In this document: piece after piece, positions 5,588 to 11,803 of the stretch
Numbering within the stretch: position 1 is the first letter of the stretch
How the letters are laid out: every line of letters starts with the position of its first letter
DNA from: CAYGZA01 sp964354135
GTDB lineage: Bacteria > Planctomycetota > Planctomycetia > Pirellulales > Thermoguttaceae
NCBI GenBank assembly: GCA_964354135.1
Contig: CAYGZA010000149.1
Coordinates: 1 to 15,452, forward strand
Length of the DNA: 15,452 nucleotides
Reading direction: 5' to 3'
Program-made: the position numbers and the translations under genes
The notes under the pieces: model-generated
What the model saw: the letters and a program-made list of their open reading frames with translations, nothing else
Told to the model about the DNA's origin: nothing
The model's database searches: none

Positions 5588-8407
5588 ATGGCACCCTCGC
5601 CGGTTGACTCTCGACCCGGAGACTATCGCCAACGCGATGGCGAACTGCCCGCGGACAGCTCGAAAATGAACCCGGACGCAAAGGAAGACCGAGCCCTAGC
5701 AGATGCCCCGCCGGGAGGCGTCTTGCCGCACCTGGCTGCCGACATTGATCCGCAAGAGACCGCCGAGTGGCGGGAGGCGCTGGAGTACGTGATTCAGGCG
5801 GCGGGTCCCCAGCGGGCCGCCTTTCTTCTGGAGCGGCTCAAGGAGGCGGCATTTAGCCGCGGGGTGCGGTTTGTCTCGAGCGCAACGACCCCTTACGTAA
5901 ACACGATCCCCGCCGATCAGGAGCCCGAGTACCCCGGTGACCGCGACCTGGAACGGAAGATCAAGAGCCTCATCCGCTGGAACGCGATGGCGATGGTGGT
6001 TCGGGCAAACCGGGAAAGCCCGGGGATCGGCGGGCACATTTCCACCTATGCGTCGGCAGCGACGCTCTATGAAGTGGCCTTCAACCATTTCTTCCACGGC
6101 AAGCAGGGCCCCAGGCCGCCGGACCAGGTCTTCTTCCAGGGGCACGCCTCACCCGGGATCTACGCCCGGGCGTTCCTCGAAGGGCGGATCACGGAGCAGC
6201 AGTTGGCCAATTTCCGCCGCGAGCTGGCCCCGGGCGGGGGGCTGTCGTCGTATCCGCACCCGTGGCTGATGCCCGGTTTCTGGGAGTTCCCCACGGTCTC
6301 GATGGGCCTGGGCCCGATCATGGCGATCTACCAGGCCCGGTTCAACCACTATCTGGCCGACCGGGGGATCAAGCCCGACGCGGCGGAGTCCCGCGTTTGG
6401 GCCTTCGTGGGCGACGGCGAGTGCGACGAGCCGGAGACGCTTGGGGCGATTACCCTCGCAGCCCGCGAGCAGCTCGACAACCTCACCTTCGTCGTCAACT
6501 GCAACCTCCAGCGGCTGGACGGCCCGGTCCGCGGCAACGGCAAGATCATCCAGGAGCTGGAGGGGGCCTTCCGCGGCGCCGGCTGGAACGTGATCAAGGT
6601 GATCTGGGGCTCCGACTGGGACCCGATCCTCGCCAAGGACGCCGACGGCCTGCTCGTGCGCCGCATGAACGAGGTCGTGGACGGCGAGTTCCAGAAGTAC
6701 AGCGTCATGCCGGGGAGCTACACGCGAGAGCACTTCTTCGGCGCGGACCCGCGCCTGAAGTCACTGGTCGCCCACTTGGCCGATGAAGAGCTTCGTCGCC
6801 TCAAACGGGGCGGGCACGACCCGGTGAAAGTCTACGCGGCCTACAGGGCGGCGGTCGAGCACCGCGGGGCCCCGACCGTGATCCTCGCCAAGACCATCAA
6901 AGGCTACGGCCTAGGCGAGGCGGGCGAGGGGCGCAACGTGACGCACCAGCAGAAGAAGCTCAACGAAGACGAGATGCGGCACTTCCGCGAGCGGTTCGAC
7001 ATCCCGATCTCGGACGAGAGCGTGGCCGAGGCCCCCTTCTACCGCCCGCCGGAAGACGGCCCCGAGATCCAATACCTCCTCGCCCGGCGCAAGGCCCTGG
7101 GCGGCTTCCTGCCCAGCCGGCGCTCGCCGATGATGAAGCTCAAGCCGCCCAAGTGGGACGAGTTCGCCGAGTTCTTCGCCGGGAGCGAAGGCCGGGAGGT
7201 CTCCACGACCATGGCCTTCGTCCGCCTCCTCGCTCGCCTGATGCGCGACAAGAACGTCGGCCGCTACGTCGTCCCGATCATCCCCGACGAGGCCCGCACC
7301 TTCGGCATGGAGGCGCTCTTCCGCCAGTTCGGCATCTATGCCCACAGCGGCCAGCTCTACGAGCCGGTCGATTCCGAGACGGTCCTCTACTACCGCGAGG
7401 CCAAGGACGGGCAAATCCTGGAAGAGGGGATCACCGAGGCCGGCTCGATGGCCTCGTTCGTCGCCGCCGGCACCGCCCATTCGAGCCACGGCGTGAACAT
7501 GATCCCGTTCTTCATCTACTACTCGATGTTCGGATTTCAGCGGATCGGCGATCTGATCTGGGCCGCCGGGGACATGCGCTGCCGCGGCTTTCTCATGGGC
7601 GGCACGGCGGGCCGGACCACGCTGGCCGGCGAGGGGCTCCAACACCAGGACGGCAACAGCCACTTAAGCGCCCTTGCCTACCCGAACCTTCAGGCTTACG
7701 ACCCGTGCTACGCCTACGAGGTGGCGGCGATCGTGTTGGACGGCATCCGGCGGATGTACTACGAAGAGGAAGACGTCTTCTACTACATCACGCTCTTGAA
7801 CGAGAACTACGATCACCCGCCGCTGCCGACCACCTACGGCATCGAGCCGGTCTCCAAGGGGATCTGCCGCGGGATGTACAAGCTCAGCGAGCGCGACCTG
7901 GGGCCGAAGCGGCCGAAGGTGCAACTCTTGGGCAGCGGCTCCATCCTGCGGGAGGCCCTTCGCGCCCAGGACCTTCTGGACGGGAAGTTCGGCGTCGCAA
8001 GCAACGTCTACAGCGTCACCAGCTACAAGGCCCTGTATCAGGACCTGCGCGAGTGCCAGCGCTGGGGCCGGCTCCACCCGCAAGACCCGCCGCGCAAGTC
8101 GTACGTCGAGCAAGTGATGGAAGGCGCGACCGGCCCGGCCGTCGCCGCGTTGGATTACGTCAGTGCGGTGGTCCTGTCGCTCTCGCCGTGGATGCCTTGC
8201 CCGCTCGTGGTCCTGGGGACGGACGGGTTCGGCCGGAGCGAGGCCCGCGGGCCGCTGCGGCGGTTCTTCGAGGTGGACGCGGAGAATATCGCCCTGGCCG
8301 CGCTGGGCGAGCTGGCGCGGCAAGGGGCGTTTCCCCAGAAGAAGCTCGCCGCGGCGATCAACGATTTGGGGCTCGACCCGGAGAAGCCGAATCCGGTGGC
8401 CCTTTAG
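5588..8407 (+). CDS. aceE: Pyruvate dehydrogenase E1 component, homodimeric type
   Basis: E1 decarboxylates pyruvate with thiamine diphosphate and transfers the acetyl group to the lipoyl arm of E2. The 939-residue frame aligns by eye with E. coli AceE (887 residues) almost to both ends: DIDPQETAEWREALE, INTIP-like NTIPADQEPEYPGD, SSYPHPWLMPGFWEFPTV, EARTFGMEALFRQFGIY and YYSMFGFQRIGDL. The thiamine diphosphate motif runs from GDG (275-277) to VNCN (303-306), and the active-site His is H453 in NVTHQQKK. Two starts are possible. ATG 5588 has GGGAGG at 5567-5572 but 15 bases away. ATG 5666 (Met27) gives 913 residues, removes a tail not shared with E. coli and fits the putative promoter at 5555-5584. 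The gene is followed by toxin-antitoxin-type genes instead of directly by aceF. Confidence 0.97.
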   Translation: MAPSPVDSRPGDYRQRDGELPADSSKMNPDAKEDRALADAPPGGVLPHLAADIDPQETAEWREALEYVIQAAGPQRAAFLLERLKEAAFSRGVRFVSSATTPYVNTIPADQEPEYPGDRDLERKIKSLIRWNAMAMVVRANRESPGIGGHISTYASAATLYEVAFNHFFHGKQGPRPPDQVFFQGHASPGIYARAFLEGRITEQQLANFRRELAPGGGLSSYPHPWLMPGFWEFPTVSMGLGPIMAIYQARFNHYLADRGIKPDAAESRVWAFVGDGECDEPETLGAITLAAREQLDNLTFVVNCNLQRLDGPVRGNGKIIQELEGAFRGAGWNVIKVIWGSDWDPILAKDADGLLVRRMNEVVDGEFQKYSVMPGSYTREHFFGADPRLKSLVAHLADEELRRLKRGGHDPVKVYAAYRAAVEHRGAPTVILAKTIKGYGLGEAGEGRNVTHQQKKLNEDEMRHFRERFDIPISDESVAEAPFYRPPEDGPEIQYLLARRKALGGFLPSRRSPMMKLKPPKWDEFAEFFAGSEGREVSTTMAFVRLLARLMRDKNVGRYVVPIIPDEARTFGMEALFRQFGIYAHSGQLYEPVDSETVLYYREAKDGQILEEGITEAGSMASFVAAGTAHSSHGVNMIPFFIYYSMFGFQRIGDLIWAAGDMRCRGFLMGGTAGRTTLAGEGLQHQDGNSHLSALAYPNLQAYDPCYAYEVAAIVLDGIRRMYYEEEDVFYYITLLNENYDHPPLPTTYGIEPVSKGICRGMYKLSERDLGPKRPKVQLLGSGSILREALRAQDLLDGKFGVASNVYSVTSYKALYQDLRECQRWGRLHPQDPPRKSYVEQVMEGATGPAVAALDYVSAVVLSLSPWMPCPLVVLGTDGFGRSEARGPLRRFFEVDAENIALAALGELARQGAFPQKKLAAAINDLGLDPEKPNPVAL

Positions 8408-8467
8408 TGCCGTAGCGTCGGGACCTGACCACTTTGCCGTTTTCTGCGCCGCCTTCTTGACGGGAGG

Positions 8468-8501
8468 TTGCCGCGGGGGCCTCTCGCCTGCATAATGGAG
8501 G
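8468..8501 (+). promoter_or_regulatory. Promoter and ribosome site of the small antitoxin-like gene
   Basis: TTGCCG (8468-8473) and CATAAT (8491-8496) are 17 bases apart. GGAGG (8497-8501) starts immediately after the -10 box and is 4 bases from the ATG at 8506. A transcript from this promoter would begin at or just after the ribosome site, so either the mRNA is nearly leaderless or this site serves read-through from aceE. Confidence 0.4.
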
Positions 8502-8505
8502 TGTC

Positions 8506-8742
8506 ATGACTGCCAATGTTCAGAAGATCGTTGAACAGGTGAAGGCCCTCCCCGACGAGGAGCGGGATGAGTTCCTCGCGTGGCTTGCGGAGTATGAACT
8601 CCAGCAGGCTGACGACTGGGACGAGCAGATCGCCCGTGACTCCCAGACGGGCGGACGCCTGGACCGCGTTCTCCGGCGCGTGCGCAAGGACATCGCTGAG
8701 GGAAGGACCAAGCCTCTCGATGAAATCCTCGACAACTCCTGA
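8506..8742 (+). CDS. Antitoxin-like small protein (addiction-module type)
   Basis: The protein has 78 residues, is strongly charged and is predicted helical throughout. The N-terminal VKALPDEERDEFLAWLAEYE (about 12-31) and the C-terminal part (RLDRVLRRVRKDI, then GRTKPLDEILDNS) are like small planctomycete and cyanobacterial antitoxin or addiction-module proteins that precede RelE/ParE toxins. I recognise the style rather than a precise family. GGAGG at 8497-8501 supports the ATG. The last 23 bases overlap a frame that starts like a RelE/HigB toxin but stops after 16 codons, which fits a decayed pair in which the antitoxin survives. It sits between aceE and vapB on the same strand. Confidence 0.7.
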   Translation: MTANVQKIVEQVKALPDEERDEFLAWLAEYELQQADDWDEQIARDSQTGGRLDRVLRRVRKDIAEGRTKPLDEILDNS

Positions 8743-8770
8743 GTACGAGCGGCTCCTCGCGGAAGCCTAA
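8720..8770 (+). pseudogene. Truncated RelE/ParE-family toxin remnant
   Basis: ATG 8720 opens a frame overlapping the antitoxin-like gene by 23 bases, the overlap typical of toxin genes in such pairs. Its 16 residues, MKSSTTPEYERLLAEA, resemble the beginning of RelE/HigB-like toxins (a short Thr/Ser-rich start, then a helix with RLLAELP-type sequence). TAA at 8768-8770 ends it where the rest of an approximately 90-residue toxin should follow, and none of the downstream frames continues the family pattern. The likely history is an internal deletion or replacement of the toxin body. The family assignment rests on a very short segment. Confidence 0.5.
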
Positions 8771-8800
8771 CGAGTACTCCCAGGATAACCCCCATGTTCA

Positions 8801-8815
8801 AGACTTCGGAAGTCT
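8801..8815. repeat. Small palindrome in the spacer before vapB
   Basis: AGACTTC-G-GAAGTCT is a near-perfect palindrome, forming a 6-bp stem with a 3-base loop. There is no T-tract. It sits 31 bases after the toxin stub and may mark the junction of the deletion, or be a dispersed repeat unit. Confidence 0.35.
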
Positions 8816-8875
8816 GCGAGGCGCGCGCAAATTCCTGACATTGATGGTATTCTGGCGGCTGCCCTGTGACCCGAG

Positions 8876-8904
8876 TTGACGCCCGCCCAGTGATGTATTA
8901 GACT
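8876..8904 (+). promoter_or_regulatory. Promoter of the vapB-vapC-aceF unit
   Basis: TTGACG (8876-8881) and TAGACT (8899-8904) are 17 bases apart. Transcription would start near 8911, just ahead of the ribosome site GGAGGT (8917-8922). GTGTATACA (8907-8915), which contains the palindrome GTATAC, overlaps the start point and is a candidate VapB operator half. This is the closest recognisable promoter upstream of aceF. Confidence 0.5.
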
Positions 8905-8929
8905 GGTGTATACATTGGAGGTCCATCCT

Positions 8930-9172
8930 ATGGTGCGCACCCAAGTCTATTTGACCGAGGAAGAACAGGCGGCGCTAGGCGTTCTTTCCGCGGCAACCGG
9001 CAAGGCCAAGAGCGAACTCATCCGGCAAGCGGTGGACAACATGTTGGCTCAGACCGGTAAGGTCCGTCGGGACGCGGTGTTGGACCAGGTCGCGGGGTTG
9101 TGGAAAGACCGCGACGACCTTCCTGATTTCGCCGTCGTCCGTAAGCACTGGGATCGGGGATGCCCGACATAA
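8930..9172 (+). CDS. vapB: VapB-type ribbon-helix-helix antitoxin
   Basis: The protein has 80 residues from the ATG at 8930, which has GGAGGT at 8917-8922 with a 7-base spacer; the in-frame upstream start at 8906 lies before that ribosome site and is rejected. The N-terminus MVRTQVYLTEEEQAALGVLS, followed by ATGKAKSELIRQAVDNML (to about residue 39), is a clear CopG/Arc-like ribbon-helix-helix DNA-binding domain. The tail ends with DRDDLPDFAVVRKHWDRG, the hydrophobic-aromatic segment expected to insert into the toxin's active site. Its role is to neutralise VapC and, as the complex, repress its own promoter. It overlaps vapC by 13 bases, so the two are probably translationally coupled. Confidence 0.86.
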   Translation: MVRTQVYLTEEEQAALGVLSAATGKAKSELIRQAVDNMLAQTGKVRRDAVLDQVAGLWKDRDDLPDFAVVRKHWDRGCPT

Positions 9173-9570
9173 AAAGTCCAGTCTTGTTGGATACGGATGT
9201 CCTCGTGGATTTTCTGCGTGGGCACCCCGATGCCACCGCCTACGTGAAATCGCAGGGCGATCGGATAGTGTTGTCTGCCGTTGTTGTTGCGGAGCTTTAC
9301 GCGGGCGTGAGGGATGATGAGGAATTACAGGCGATCGACGAGTTCTTGTCGCTGTTCCCCATCCTTCCCATCACACGGGACCTGGCAAGAAGTGCAGGTC
9401 TACTTCAGCGAGACTACCGGAAATCGCACGGGGTAGGGTTGGCTGACGCCATCATCGCCGCCACCGCCGAGGCCCAAGGGGCCGAGCTCAAAACCCTCAA
9501 CGTCAAGCATTACCCCATGCTCCACGGCCTGAAGCCGCCTTACATCAAGAAACCACGACCCCCGGGATGA
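9160..9570 (+). CDS. vapC: VapC-type PIN-domain ribonuclease toxin
   Basis: This 136-residue PIN-domain protein is expected to cleave RNA (tRNA or rRNA in characterised VapCs) using metal held by conserved acidic residues. These are visible: D11 in LLDTDVLVDFLRG (with D13), E45 in VVVAELYAGV and D96 in GVGLADAIIAATA. The fourth position falls in LKTLNVKHYPML, where Asn and His stand, as in many VapC homologues. Length and layout are complete, so the toxin is probably active. The last five or so residues (PRPPG) go beyond the usual end of the fold, and the TGA is embedded in ATGA, the aceF start. Codon use is less GC-rich at third positions than in the PDH genes, in line with acquisition. Confidence 0.9.
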   Translation: MPDIKSPVLLDTDVLVDFLRGHPDATAYVKSQGDRIVLSAVVVAELYAGVRDDEELQAIDEFLSLFPILPITRDLARSAGLLQRDYRKSHGVGLADAIIAATAEAQGAELKTLNVKHYPMLHGLKPPYIKKPRPPG

Positions 9571-10829
9571 CACGCCTAATGATCGACTTCAAACTCCCCG
9601 AACTCGGCGAAAACGTCACTAGCGGCGACGTGGTCAATGTCCTCGTGAGCGAAGGGGATCGGGTCGAGGGGAACCAAGCGGTCATCGAGCTGGAGACCGA
9701 AAAGGCGGTCGTCGAGATTCCCTGCCCGCACGCCGGCAAGATCGCCAAGCTCCACGTCAAGAAAGGCGACCCGATCAAGGTCGGCCAGACGATCCTAGCG
9801 GTGGAGGCGCAAGAAGAGGGTTCAGGGTTCAGGGTTCAGGGTTCAGAGCCGGGGCGTGCCGCCCCGGCCACTGAAGCCGCTCGCGGCTTAGCGCCATCGC
9901 CGAGAACGCAAGCAGAAGTCCCTTCGCCCCTCCCCGCCGGTCCGGCGGCACGGCGATTAGCCCGGGAATTGGGCGTCGATTTGCGGCAGGTCCGGGCCTC
10001 CGGCACCGGGGGCCGGATCACGCCGGAAGACGTGAAGGCCGCGGCCGCCGCCGGGGCTCGGCCGGTGGCGGCCGAAGTCCCCGCAGAAGCCGTCGTGCCG
10101 CCGGGCGAGCCGGGGAGCGATGCCTGGGGAACCATCCGCCGCGAGCGGATGTCCCAAATCCGCCGCACCATCGCCGCCCGCATGTCCCGCTCGGCCGGCA
10201 CCATCCCCCACGTCACCAACTTCGACGATGCCGACGTCACCGAACTCGAACACCTCCGCAAGGGCGTCCCCCAGGGCTTCTTGGGCCCGAACCTCAAGCT
10301 GACCGTGATGCCCCTGGTGATGAAGGCGGTCGCCCTGGCCCTACGGCGCCACCCGGTGCTCAACGCCAGCCTCGACGACCAGAAGGAGGAGATCGTCTAC
10401 AAGGAGTACGTGAGCCTGGGGGTGGCGGTGGATACGCCGCGCGGGCTGGTGGTGCCGGTGGTTCGCAATGCCGACCGGATGTCGATCGCCGAGCTGGTCC
10501 AAGCGGTGGCCTCGGTCGCCGAGAAGGCCCGCACGGCCAAGTTCGCCATCGAGGAGCTCCGCGGCGGCACGTTCACGATCAGCAATCTCGGCGCCGTCGG
10601 CGGCACGTACAGCACGCCGATCATCAACCATCCCGAGGTGGCGATTCTCCTGCTGGGCCGCTCCCGCTGGATGCCGGTGATCCGCCAGAGCAAGGTCGAG
10701 ACGCGGCTCATGATGCCGCTGAGCCTCTCTTACGACCACCGCGTGGTGGACGGCGCCGCGGCCGCGCGGTTCCTCAACGAGGTGATCGACCACCTCCAGT
10801 CGCCGGGGAAACTACTGCTGGCAGGCTGA
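9567..10829 (+). CDS. aceF: Pyruvate dehydrogenase E2, dihydrolipoamide acetyltransferase
   Basis: E2 accepts the acetyl group from E1 on a swinging lipoyl arm and passes it to CoA, forming the core of the complex. The 420-residue protein has one lipoyl domain (about 5-80; lipoylated Lys46 in ELETEKAVVEIP), a linker (81-123), a peripheral subunit-binding domain (about 124-158; PAARRLARELGVDLRQVRAS), a second linker and the acyltransferase domain (about 188-420) with catalytic His391 and Asp395 in SYDHRVVDG. The first linker contains repeat DNA (four GGGTTCA units and two hairpins). The ATG at 9567 overlaps the vapC stop; an in-frame ATG at 9579 would give a protein starting MIDFKLPELGENV. Neither has a strong ribosome site, so coupling to vapC translation is likely. 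The fic gene begins 13 bases after the stop. Confidence 0.96.
   Translation: MTRLMIDFKLPELGENVTSGDVVNVLVSEGDRVEGNQAVIELETEKAVVEIPCPHAGKIAKLHVKKGDPIKVGQTILAVEAQEEGSGFRVQGSEPGRAAPATEAARGLAPSPRTQAEVPSPLPAGPAARRLARELGVDLRQVRASGTGGRITPEDVKAAAAAGARPVAAEVPAEAVVPPGEPGSDAWGTIRRERMSQIRRTIAARMSRSAGTIPHVTNFDDADVTELEHLRKGVPQGFLGPNLKLTVMPLVMKAVALALRRHPVLNASLDDQKEEIVYKEYVSLGVAVDTPRGLVVPVVRNADRMSIAELVQAVASVAEKARTAKFAIEELRGGTFTISNLGAVGGTYSTPIINHPEVAILLLGRSRWMPVIRQSKVETRLMMPLSLSYDHRVVDGAAAARFLNEVIDHLQSPGKLLLAG
9818..9845 (+). repeat. Four tandem copies of GGGTTCA inside aceF
   Basis: Four exact, contiguous copies of a 7-base unit lie in the first linker of AceF (about residues 85-93). Seven is not a multiple of three, so successive copies are read in different frames, giving GSGFRVQGS-type sequence. 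Related TTCAG-rich runs occur outside genes at 13268-13288 and 14403-14428. Confidence 0.9.
9848..9889 (+). repeat. Two adjacent hairpins inside aceF linker
   Basis: GCCGGGGCG (9848-9856) pairs perfectly with 9860-9868 around a TGC loop. Directly after, AAGCCG (9874-9879) pairs with CGGCTT (9884-9889) around CTCG. Together with the GGGTTCA array this looks like an intergenic repeat unit captured in a coding linker. Confidence 0.75.
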
Positions 10830-10842
10830 GCGAGAAGCTCCC

Positions 10843-11493
10843 ATGGAACAGACTCCGGGGAAGCGTCCCGACCGCTACGACATATCGGGCAACGTGGAGG
10901 CCGAGTACTTCGATGCCGACCAGACAGTCCTAATCAACAAGCGCGGCATCACGGACTTGGCAATACTCGAGGCCTTGGAGAGAGAATCGCTTGCGCGGGC
11001 GTACGAAACGCTGTTGGGGGAGACCCGTCTGGATACCCCGATGACTTACGAGCTGCTGCGTCACGTACATCGCCGGATCTTCGGCGACCTGTACGATTGG
11101 GCCGGGCGATGGCGCACGGTCTGGATCCGCAAGCCTGGGATCACTTGGCCAGCGCCGGATTTCATCGACCAGAGCATGCGCACCTGGGAACGCGAAGTAC
11201 TGCACAAGTATCCGGCGGGGTCACTTGGAAAGGACGACGCATTTCGTGCCGCGGTGGCCGAGATCCAGGGAGAATTTCTGGTGGTCCACCCGTTTCGCGA
11301 AGGCAACGCCAGAGCGATCAAGCTGCTGACCGACCTTCTGGCAGTGCAAACGGGTCGTCCACCGCTGGCCTACGATCAGAGTGAAGAGGGGAAAGGGCAG
11401 TATATCGAGGCCGCCACCGCGGCCTTCAGGAAGGACTATGCCCTGATGACGGTGGTGATTCGCGAGGCATTGGAGCGGGCGCGGAGGTCATAG
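10843..11493 (+). CDS. Fic/Doc-family protein with altered active-site motif
   Basis: The protein has 216 residues. Fic proteins usually transfer AMP (or phosphate, in Doc) from a nucleotide to a target protein. The Fic fold is recognisable from LLRHVHRRIFGDLYDWAGRWRT (about 71-92), the conserved region before the active site, and from the loop HPFREGNARAIK (149-160) followed by helical LLTDLLAVQTGRPP. The consensus is HPFx(D/E)GNGRxxR: catalytic His149, the anion-binding Gly-Asn and the first Arg are kept, but the central Gly is Ala156 and the last Arg is Lys160, so activity or nucleotide choice may differ. No (S/T)xxxE(G/N) self-inhibition motif is evident within it. It starts 13 bases after aceF with only a weak ribosome site (GAGAAG), and probably shares the aceF transcript. 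Confidence 0.83.
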   Translation: MEQTPGKRPDRYDISGNVEAEYFDADQTVLINKRGITDLAILEALERESLARAYETLLGETRLDTPMTYELLRHVHRRIFGDLYDWAGRWRTVWIRKPGITWPAPDFIDQSMRTWEREVLHKYPAGSLGKDDAFRAAVAEIQGEFLVVHPFREGNARAIKLLTDLLAVQTGRPPLAYDQSEEGKGQYIEAATAAFRKDYALMTVVIREALERARRS

Positions 11494-11659
11494 ACCGGAG
11501 GAGCTCTCGGATTCGGTTCCGCTCCTCCTCCCCGAGAGGGGGTAAGCCCTCGATCACACTGTTGCGATCGACTACGTCCAGAATCCGCTCGATCCGCTCG
11601 GCTCTGTCGCGCAGGTACGGACAAGCCTCAATGAGCGTGGGTCCCTTGCCGAATTCCAT
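11426..11659 (-). CDS. Small convergent ORF with Fic-antitoxin-like motif
   Basis: This 77-residue protein is mostly helical and charged, with PYLRDRAERIERILDVVDR followed by NSVIEGLPPLGEEERNRIRE. NSVIEG (33-38) resembles the inhibitory helix motif (S/T)xxxE(G/N) of Fic antitoxins such as VbhA, except that Asn takes the Ser/Thr place. The start is well supported: GGAG in the minus-strand leader is 8 bases before the ATG, and a TAGAAT -10-like box lies upstream. The last 22 or so codons are antisense to the end of the fic gene (68-base overlap), and their Pro/Ser-rich sequence looks incidental. Fic antitoxins normally precede the toxin on the same strand, so this orientation is unusual. It could also be an unrelated small planctomycete protein. 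Confidence 0.5.
   Translation of the reverse strand: MEFGKGPTLIEACPYLRDRAERIERILDVVDRNSVIEGLPPLGEEERNRIRELLRSMTSAPAPMPRESPPSSGHSPS
11497..11528. other. Inverted repeat 3 bases after the fic stop
   Basis: GGAGGAGC (11497-11504) is perfectly complementary to 11521-11528 around a 16-base loop, closely followed by CCCC-GAGA-GGGG (11530-11541). There is no T-run. It may help end the aceF-fic transcript, but it also lies inside the small minus-strand ORF (Glu/Leu/Arg codons), which could explain the symmetry. Confidence 0.35.
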
Positions 11660-11755
11660 GATGATCTCTCCATCAATCGGTCAATTCTACCTCCCTTACC
11701 CAAGTGACGCCAGTCGCTCGTTGCCCGTCCTTCTCTTGGGGTTCGTCCTTGGCCC

Positions 11756-11783
11756 TTGACCATCGCCGAAAAACGGGGATATT
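11756..11783 (+). promoter_or_regulatory. Promoter of lpdA
   Basis: TTGACC (11756-11761) and GATATT (11778-11783) are 16 bases apart, giving a start near 11790 just ahead of the ribosome site GGAG (11793-11796). This explains the in-frame TTG at 11756 as a -35 element rather than a start codon, and gives lpdA expression independent of aceF-fic. Confidence 0.45.
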
Positions 11784-11803
11784 CACACGGCAGGAGAACG
11801 GGG

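Noticed and set aside
5441..5632. N-terminal extension of the ParD-like protein
   Set aside because: It covers the promoter and part of aceE's 5' end; GGAGG fixes the start at 5440.
7153..8415. Plus-strand frame of 420 codons inside aceE
   Set aside because: Arg/Pro-rich frame-shifted shadow of the well-conserved AceE C-terminal half.
9818..9845. GGGTTCA array as a CRISPR or telomere-like repeat
   Set aside because: The units are 7 bases, contiguous and without spacers, and they lie inside a coding linker.
11756..11803. TTG start for lpdA
   Set aside because: The TTG belongs to a TTGACC -35 element, and the ATG at 11804 has a proper ribosome site.
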